The translations under genes and the position numbers were made by a program. From positions 249,980,764 to 250,044,763 of the forward strand of contig OY282559.1 in assembly GCA_958295665.1 (NCBI GenBank): a DNA stretch of 64,000 nucleotides. Reading direction: 5' to 3'. The notes beneath the pieces were generated by a model. That model did not search any database and was not told the DNA's origin. It saw only the letters and a program-made list of their open reading frames with translations. The DNA is from Tipula vernalis. Lineage: Eukaryota; Arthropoda; Insecta; Diptera; Tipulidae. Of the stretch, positions 56,815-64,000 are shown piece after piece (the first letter of the stretch is position 1; each line of letters begins with the position of its first letter).

Positions 56815-57660
56815 CGAAAATCGCAATTTTACTGGGGTTAATTGGAACAAAGGGCGCCAATATTTACAATACTTTGTTTCCAAATGATGGATCCGAAGCC
56901 GAACAGTCACTGATTGGAACAGTAATCACAAGAAATTCTAGCAACATCAACGGCAGCAGCACGCACCGAAACGGTAACAACACAGCGAACATTGGCTGAT
57001 GTGTTGAAGGCATTTGATAATCATTGTCTGAACGTCAGCCATTCAGCGAATTTTTGACCGAGCTCCGTGCGCAAATTGAACGTTGTGAATTTAATAGTTC
57101 GTGCGGATTGTCGTATGAAAACCGAATGTTGCGTAATCGAATCATTATTGGGGTGTTTGACAAGAAGCTTCAGTTAAAGTTGTTCGACGGTCGTGATGAA
57201 AAATTGGATCGCGTGGTTGAAATTTGCAAGACATTCGAAGCAGCAAATGTCAACAAAGAAATTTTGGCATCAAAACAATCGATTGCAACGGTAGCATTGT
57301 CGGAAAACACAGACATCGACTCAATTAATACGATTAAAACAAACAAAAGAAAAACATTTGTTTCAACTATGGTGGCGAATGGAACCGAGAGCATAGAAGC
57401 AAGTGCCCAGCAAAGGGTAACACATGCGAATGCGGAAGAAAGGGACATTTTCGCCAGATGTGTCGCAAGAAGAAGAGCAAATCCAACGCCAGCGCATCGC
57501 AATCGAAATCAAATGGGAAACAACTTGTTGACAACCTCCATTGGGACGATGTATCATCATCAGGTAATTCAACGAATGAAACGGAAATTGGAAACAATTC
57601 TTAGTGGCAAAAATGTTGTTTTTAGAATAAATTCAATCGGATCAAAAAGAAAACAATCAA
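56815..57660 (+). pseudogene. Mag-like gag with zinc knuckle
   Basis: The first frame (56805-56999) and the second (from 57024) cover capsid-like sequence with SEFLTELRAQIERCEF and MLRNRIIIGVFDKKLQLKL, a pattern shared by many Gypsy capsids (LR..IV.G). Around 57420-57475 a different frame gives NTCECGRKGHFRQMCRKKK, a knuckle whose spacing is Cys-x-Cys-x3-Gly-His-x4-Cys. The open frame at 57024-57737 is out of frame there, so a frameshift lies between capsid and knuckle. The true ATG cannot be fixed because the 5' region is deleted. Confidence 0.75.
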
Positions 57661-59736
57661 CCAAGGCATACCGAGTAGGAAATAAACTAGTTAAGTTCAA
57701 AGTCGATACTGGACAGATGTCAATTGTATACCGTTGAGAATCATTAAAAAATTAAAAATTATATTAAAACATGAGCAAAATGACTTCCCTGTATTTGATT
57801 ACAGTAACAATAAAATTAAAGTTTATGGTATAGCCGAGATTAAATTATGGGGTTCTAAATTAAATATTGAACAAATAACAGAATTCATTGTTGTTGACGA
57901 CACATTTGAACCGATATTTGGGCTTGAAACCTGCACAGACTTTGGATTGATTGAGCCAATCAATATTAATTCGATTATGTGCTCAAATGCAGGAGAAAGG
58001 TTTGTAGGAAAAAATATCGATGTTTTCTCTGGTCTTGGAAAGATTCCCGGAAAAATCACCATACATCTACAAGAAAATGCCAAACCAGTCGTGCATTATA
58101 GAAAGCGATTTCCGGATACAATCGTTAAGAAGCTTAAGCAAAAACTTGATGACATGGTAGAGTCGGGAATCATAACGCCAGTGACTCATCCAACAGATTG
58201 GGTGAACAATTTGCAAGTGGTTGAGAAATCAAGCGGTGATTTGCGAGTTTGCCTGGATCTCAAACCTCTCAATAAGTGCCTCAGGCGTGAACATTATTTG
58301 ATACCCACTTGGATGAATTGACCTCAGAATTGGTTGATAAGAAAGTATTCACAGTATTAGACTGCACAAATGGATTTTGGCAATTGGAATTGGATGAAAC
58401 GAGTTCAGAATTGACAACATTCATGACACCCTTTGGTCGGTATGAATTCAATAGACTTGCATTTGGCTTAAATATTTCGCCAGAGATATTTCAGAGACGC
58501 ATGGTACAGATTTTCGGTGATATACCAGGTGTTTTTATGTATTTTGATGATATTGCAATAGTAGCCTGTAACGAAGAGGAACATGACAGAATCTTGAAAA
58601 TCGTTCTTGGGCGTACTCGCTCGAACAATGTCAAGTTCAACCCGGGCCAGATTCAATACTGCAAATCAGAGGTCAAATTCATGGGTCTTATTTTGTCGGA
58701 TGGAAAAATTAGACCGGCCCAAAAACATATTGATGCCATTTTGAAAATGAAAAAGCCAACCGACAAACACGCCGTGTCACGTTTATTGGGCCTTTGTAAA
58801 TACTTAGCAAAGTTCATTCCAAGTCTGTCAAAGATGACAGCGGAACTGCGTTTATTATCGGGGAAAGAAACTCCGTTTGAATGGAACGAAAAACTCGATA
58901 TTGAACTTGACAATATAAAGAAAATAATCACATCCGACCCGGTGTTAAAACCATTTAATCCGGAAAATCCAATCGTCATTCAAACAGATGCATCAAAAGA
59001 TGGACTTGGTTCGGGTTTGGTTCAAGAAGAGCATCCGGGTGTATTTGCCTCTAGAATGCTTAGTAAAGCTTAAAAGAAATGGGCGCAAATTGAAAAAGAA
59101 CTTTTGGCTGTGGTGTTTGGATGTAAACGTTTTCATAACTTTGTCTATGGACGTCGATTTATAGTTGAAAGTGATCATAAGCCACTTGAATCATTAAATT
59201 TGTGCGACATTGATGGTGCCACACCAAGATTGCAGCGCATGTTTATGAGGCTTTTGAAGTATCCGGGATTGGAAATTGTTTATAAACCGGGCAAACATAT
59301 GTTGTTGGCTGATTGTCTCTCTCGTGCACAATTGGACACAATTGAAGAAGACACAGAATTGAACACAGTCATTCACAGCGTCACACGATCCGTGTGTGTG
59401 TCGAGGAATAATTATGATTATTATAGACAGATAATAGCGTCGGATGAGGATCTTAATGTATGTGACTACGTAGGAAATGGTTGGCCCGACTATCGATCTC
59501 TAAATGATTTTGCCAGGGTATTTCACAAACTAAAATCCGAACTGCATTTCGAAAATGGGTTGTTATTCCGAAGCCACCGACTCGTAATCCCATCGAAATT
59601 GCAAAATAAAAAGGCAAAATGGCTACACGAACCACACTTGGGAATTGAGAAAACACTTTCCAGGGCCAGAATGTACTTTTGGCCGGAAATGAACACAAAA
59701 ATCAAAGAAATGATTGCATCATGCAATATTTTGTGA
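57660..59736 (+). pseudogene. Mag-like pol: protease, RT, RNase H
   Basis: Protease: VKFKVDTGQMSIVY (DTG active site) at about 57690 and FGLETCTDFGLIEP at 57919. RT: VHYRKRFPDTIV, WVNNLQVVEKSSGDLRVCLD, a one-base frameshift at about 58310, TVLDCTNGFWQLELDE (first Asp), MTPFGRYEFNRLAFGL, FMYFDDIAIVA (Y-F-D-D), KFMGLILSDGKIRP and LGLCKYLAKFIPSL. RNase H: VIQTDASKDGLGSGL (Asp), an in-frame TAA at 59071, then IEKELLAVVFGCKRFHNFVY (Glu), ESDHKPLESL (Asp) and HMLLADCLSRA (Asp). HHCC zinc domain start: EPHLGIEKTLSRARMYFWP at 59629-59685. Nearly all catalytic residues persist. Confidence 0.93.
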
Positions 59737-59747
59737 AAAGTTCTAAC

Positions 59748-60475
59748 GAAACAATCAAAAGGAACCATTACTTCAAAAAATAAATAAAAAGTATCCATAC
59801 CACATCGTGTCAGTTGATCTATTTGAATATGCTGGTCGCGATTTCATGCCAATTTTTGACGCATATTCAAACTACTTGGTAGCAATTAAAATCAACAATA
59901 AGACCTCTTCACACATTATCTATAAATTTAGTTCGATATTCAGTAAAATTGGATATCCGTCGATAGTTAAAAGTGATAATGTTCCATTCAACTCGTCTGA
60001 ATTCGAGAAGTTTTCAAGAGATTTCAACGTCCAATTCAAATACTCGAGCCCGAGATATCCGCAAAGCAATGGGTTGGCCGAAAAGGGTGTAGCAATCGCG
60101 AAAAATATTTTGAAGCGTTGCTACGAAGCAAATGAAGTAAACCAAATCCAATACAGAATCATGGAGTACAACTCGACTCCGGTGGCAAGTATGAGTTTCA
60201 CACCATCAGAGCTATTTTTTGGCAGCTTGATCAAAACAAGATTGCCAGTGTCGGAACAACTTCTTGTCAGAAACAACATGAAGGAGGAAGATATTCAGAA
60301 AAGAATTCAAAATAAGAAAGAACGGCAGAAATATTACTATGATCGAAACGTGAGGTCATTACCATCGTTGAACTTGGGTGACTTGGTGATATTTAAGAAA
60401 AATAGAAAAGAATGGCATTATGGAAAAATAATTGGAATAGTTAATGAACGTTCATACAACAATAGACTACAATAG
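59748..60475 (+). pseudogene. Mag-like integrase core
   Basis: The open frame at 59807-60475 has VSVDLFEYAGRDFM (first Asp), DAYSNYLVA, IVKSDNVPFNSSEF (second Asp) and YPQSNGLAEKGVAIAKNILK (catalytic Glu), followed by FGSLIKTRLPV and a C-terminal LPSLNLGDLVIFKKNRKEW, which is the small DNA-binding fold. The His/Cys zinc domain precedes it but is out of frame (ends SCNIL then stop at 59736). All three DDE residues are intact. Confidence 0.93.
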
Positions 60476-60911
60476 TTAACGAACGTTCATTATTGAAGAT
60501 GCATTTAACAATTATTTTAGACGTAACCGTAGATTTATAGCTAAAACAAAGAATGAAGATTTTAGTGCTAGTGAATTGTTATTCGAAGATAATGTTAAAT
60601 GGGGTCAAATAGTTAATTTGCCAGAAATCCAAATTGTAACACCGACCCTAAAAACAGTCAATAACGATAAAAATCAGATGTTGAACACTCCCGCTGTAAA
60701 TGTGAGTGCGGACGAATTAGATCTTTCAGTGAACATCAAAAATAACTCCGCATCGGCATATGATACAGCTGAAGGTGAAAATTCAGAAGCAAGTTCGGGT
60801 AGTGATAGTGAGGTAGCTCCTCAACCTGACATTCAAGCTCCAAATAATCAAGGAGAAGTCAGAACGCGCAGTGGTCGTAGTTCAAGACCGCCGGATAGGT
60901 ATGGCTGGTGA
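60476..60911 (+). pseudogene. C-terminal tail of Mag-like pol
   Basis: A frame at 60576-60911 follows a duplicated stretch (AATAGTTAATGAACGTTCAT, near 60436 and 60472) that causes a frame break. It is acidic and Ser-rich (ENSEASSGSDSEVAPQPD) and ends in VRTRSGRSSRPPDRYGW, the R-T-R-S-G-R-x-x-x-P-P-x-R-Y motif that ends pol polyproteins of many Gypsy and Copia-like elements. The stop at 60909 is the likely natural end of pol. Confidence 0.85.
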
Positions 60912-60993
60912 AAATTGTAACAGTCATAGGGGTTTGCCTGTTCCAGATCATGACTGTTAATAATTTAAAATTAGAATTAAAAAGAAAAATGCG

Positions 60994-61185
60994 TGTAATA
61001 ATATGTGAACAAATCTTAAGTTCTCATGTGACATTTGTAAAGTGAGCTACTGTAACAAATGTCATTGACAGTTCAGTGGAGCATCAACGATCATACAACC
61101 AACATGCACAAGTTATAGTTGAATAAAAGAACATCATTATTAACGTTAAACTAGTTGTGTTGTATTATTTCTACATTCCGTTACA
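60994..61185 (+). repeat. 3' LTR, complete
   Basis: 192 bases beginning TGTAATAATATGTGAACAAA and ending TTCTACATTCCGTTACA. AATAAAAGAAC at 61122 could be a poly(A) signal. An A-rich stretch with AAAAAGAAAAATG just upstream (60979-60991) may act as polypurine tract. Confidence 0.88.
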
Positions 61186-64000
61186 GTACCCAACCTTGTA
61201 AATCATCAAGTAAGTACGGAAGAAGTATAAGAATTTACTTTTGTTAATTTACAGTTTTTTAAGTACCAGGAAATTTTGAAGTGTTTGCTTATGGAGAAAG
61301 CAGTTACTTAAACTTCATATGCACTATTCCATCAATAATATACTTAAATTTTTTTCATTTGCTTACAACCACATACATGAAAAAAAGGTTAAGGCACTTA
61401 CTTGTTTTTATTTACTCCACGCATTGTTAAGTGTTCCAGTTTTGATATCGCTAGATGCTAATTTAACAATATAAATCTCCGTTGTTGTTTTTGGTTTAGA
61501 TTTTTCCCCTCGGTAAAACCGGCAAAATAAATGCTCACATCAAGAACGAGACAACGAGAATCGCATATTGTTCTATGAAATGTTATAAATGAAAAAGAAT
61601 TGATGAATACATTTTATCATTAGGTTTTTTTCCTAGAGCCCCCAGGGGTTTAATTTTCTTTCTATGAAAAAACCTAATGAAAAAATGTTTTCATTTTGTT
61701 TCTATCATTCCCGCTAGAAGATAAAGGACAGATGGTGTAAATATTAGCTAAATAAATTATAAAGTAGATTAAAATAGATTATAATTTGCAGTTTCATCAT
61801 TGTCTGTTAAAATATAACATAAATTATAAAAATGATCAAACTATTTCTAAAACTTAACTAAATTAATAATTTGGAGACTTTTAAATAAACGGAATAGTTT
61901 TTAAAATATTTACTTATAAATTAATTTTAAAGTGAAACATATTAGCTATAGTTTCAATACACATTTAATGTTAAAAATCCAAATTTACTTTTTATAAAAT
62001 TTTGTTTCCATGTTTATGATGTTCTCACGGACAAAATGGTCGGAAAAAAGTTTTTTTCATATGAAAAGGTTTTGACGTCATTTTTTTCCTTGGAACATGA
62101 ATCGGAAATGTGTATTTCTCACCAACAATTTTTTTCTTTACAATTTTCACAGAACGAGGATTGACCCCGAGGATAGTTATTTAACGACCAAGCGAACCAC
62201 ATTCATCATTAGTCTTTTAATTTGCAATTTAATAATTTTGAACTCTTCTAAAGTGTTTTTATTATAGTTATCCTAACGCTTGTATTGAATACGAGATAAA
62301 TTGTTGAGAGTTTCCTAGACTACCGAACTTGTTAGGAAAGTTATTTATACTCATGATGATGTGTAAATCTATAGTAGCTGAACCTGCACTACAATCAGGA
62401 GTATTTGATACTTTTGTTGAGTTGCCATTCGCGACTTCTGTCGCAGTTTGATTATTAATTGGGCGATTTTGGCACACCCAAATAATTGACCCATTTTCCA
62501 TTTTAGATAAAAATATGTTTTACAGGTGCCGGTGCATTGGACGCAAATCTGGTACCAGTAAATTTTTTTGAGCATATTCGACATTTTAGCAAACTGATTT
62601 ATGCATTATTACTTTAACTCGTATTTGGCGGCAATTCACCCAATGAAGCAAAATTAGTATAACAACAACCAATCAATACGTCAATTAACATTTAAAAAGA
62701 ATAAGATTAAACTAAACCACACTTATTCTAAAATTTCAACGATATCACGAGAGTTAACACGAATAGACACGATTTTTTTTAGTTCAATAGCGAATATAAA
62801 AATAAAAAAAATGGATTAAAATATTCGAGTTCTAAATATCAAATGGATTTTTTATTTCTTGGAATATTCCCACAAACAAAATTAAATAAATTTTATCGAA
62901 TTTGGATGGTAAATAAAAAAAATGGTCAAAAACCAAATCGGTCAATTTTCCTCTCGATAATCACAAAGAAAGTCTTAAGAATTGAAATAATAAACCGGAT
63001 TCTTCCTACAAGCTACTTTATGTGCATTCGCTAGAAAAAGGTAGACACTTTTTCTACTCAAACTTCTATTAAGAGTTAGACGCTTATTTATTTACGACAT
63101 TAAACAATTTGGTGTAGGTAGAATGTAATTTGCAACCAATGAACCGTGAACATAAAATTCGAAACAAAATGGGTTTCGTTTTCCACTTGAGCGATCGATA
63201 TGTCTGTCCGCAAACAAATTCTATCCGTTCAAAATTTAGTTGTTTAGGCCAGCATTGAAATCACAATACTGTCACAAGTAAGTTGTTTGAGAATTTACAT
63301 ACATATGTGTACAAAACTTTATCAGAATGTTTGAAATTGTTCTGTGTTAGGAGCTGCCGGTTATAATTTTCTTGATAAATGATGGCCCAAGGTTATTCTT
63401 CACCTTGTTCTTCACAATTGAAAATATTTCTTATTGAATGATTTGACCGTAATTTGACCAAGTACAATACACAACAATTGCTTTTAAAGCTTCTCTAATA
63501 CCATTTACGATCAATTTAGACAATATATAACGAAACATTACTAGTAAAACTGATTTACATTCTATAAATTGCGATTTAGCAAAATAAAAATGAAAAATGG
63601 AATTTCCATGGACCATTCTCAAAGAAATTTATATTGCAAAATAATATTATCAACGGGTATCTTTCTCCAATAATAAATGTCATTTCCCCCTCGCGCAATA
63701 AAGTAAATATAAAAAGTCAAATGAAGGGCTTTTTCAAGATGGGCCATACCCTAGTACCTAAAAATAACTTTTGTATTCTTCTTGTTTCGTTTAGAAAGTT
63801 AAACCAAAAATTAAATGAATTCAATTATGTACTTTGACCACCATACCAATGCGTGCGAATTCCCAACCATTTTCTATTTTGAATTGATTTTTATTGTGTG
63901 TACTCGTACGTAGAACTCGTTGGTATAAGAATTCTTCACAAAAACATAATTTATTTTAAATTGACTGTTTGTGCCTTTTTTCGGACATCGGCGCACATAC
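61186..64000. other. AT-rich DNA to the window end, no gene recognised
   Basis: An inverted repeat (ATCATTAGGTTTTTTTCC at about 61617 and GAAAAAACCTAATGA at about 61667) is the only structure. A minus-strand frame at 62501-62268 and its overlapping upstream frame (62584-62369, with CVQCTGTC) have balanced composition and may be an exon-like fragment, but no domain is recognised. Frames at 62843-63034 and 63431-63837 are AT-rich noise. Confidence 0.45.

Larger units (their letters stand above)
56679..61185 (+). mobile_element. Mag-like Ty3/Gypsy LTR retrotransposon, nearly complete
   Basis: A 192-base 3' LTR (60994-61185, TGTAAT...TTACA) and a shortened 5' LTR (56679-56814) bracket gag, protease, RT, RNase H and integrase. 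Over the shared LTR part (GTGAAC to AATAAAA, about 124 bases) I count three substitutions. Flanking GTTCC (56674-56678) and GTACC (61186-61190) could be a 5-bp target duplication with one change. The 5' LTR end and primer-binding site are deleted and pol has a frameshift and stops. No envelope. Assignment to the Mag group rests on the pol motifs and is moderate. Confidence 0.9.

Noticed and set aside
57170..57597. Several minus-strand frames over gag
   Set aside because: Antisense shadows of the Mag-like gag.

Overview
This is an AT-rich eukaryotic (animal) genomic window that is almost entirely repetitive. The element repertoire is BEL/Pao, CsRn1-type, Mag-like and errantivirus-like Ty3/Gypsy elements, an irritans-type mariner, a Tc1-like element, PIF/Harbinger, CACTA, hAT-like CxxH/RW elements, APE-type non-LTR elements and many TIR-bearing MITEs. 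Together with short GT-AG introns, (TA)n arrays and TATGTACATA/ACGAGTATA-like simple sequence, this points to an insect, most plausibly a fly (inference). I found no convincing host protein-coding gene, tRNA, rRNA or CRISPR. A candidate recursive splice site near 7358 would fit a window lying inside a very long plus-strand intron.

Layout. 1-1182: 3' end of an I/R1-type non-LTR element with an RNase H domain. 1333-1635: dispersed repeat with a GTCT microsatellite. 2390-3710: large foldback element. 4014-4345: tandem duplication. 4346-9440: AT-rich DNA with a few unexplained islands. 9440-11760: BEL/Pao remnant (minus strand). 12719-16170: APE-type non-LTR element (minus) caught between two (TA)n arrays. 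16877-17826: mariner. 18138-20312: CsRn1-type Gypsy cut off after RT, followed by a GC-rich insert with a poly(T) run. 21570-21806: MITE.

22040-30245: nested block. A broken Harbinger transposase (plus) and a candidate second Harbinger gene exon (minus) flank an almost readable two-gene minus-strand element. One gene has C2H2 fingers followed by a DDE-like region. The other starts with a short exon followed by a DGTEI-containing segment resembling CIDE-N-type domains. Two MITEs sit inside this block. 30819-32425: complete-length Tc1-like element. 34135-34675: diverged minisatellite. 35190-37050: eroded Gypsy element. 38576-44750: CACTA element with a Tnp2-type transposase and a DUF4806-like accessory gene; a 2.8 kb hAT-like element with ~135 bp TIRs (41743-44556) is inserted in it. 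45480-46190: remnant of another multicopy transposase-like family. 46896-46995: near-perfect palindrome. 47270-47830: Gypsy integrase remnant. 50253-55100: errantivirus-like remnant (minus). 56679-61185: the youngest-looking element, a Mag-like Gypsy with LTRs and most of gag-pol. 61186-64000: no gene seen.

Nearly every reading frame carries stops, frameshifts or lost catalytic residues (BEL YxDD to YFEE, hAT-like second Asp to Val, RNase H first Asp missing). The window therefore reads as a transposon graveyard with nested insertions rather than a set of cooperating genes. The genes that plausibly worked together are the pairs inside single elements: Harbinger transposase plus partner, CACTA Tnp2 plus DUF4806-like protein, and zinc-finger DDE protein plus CIDE-N-like protein.
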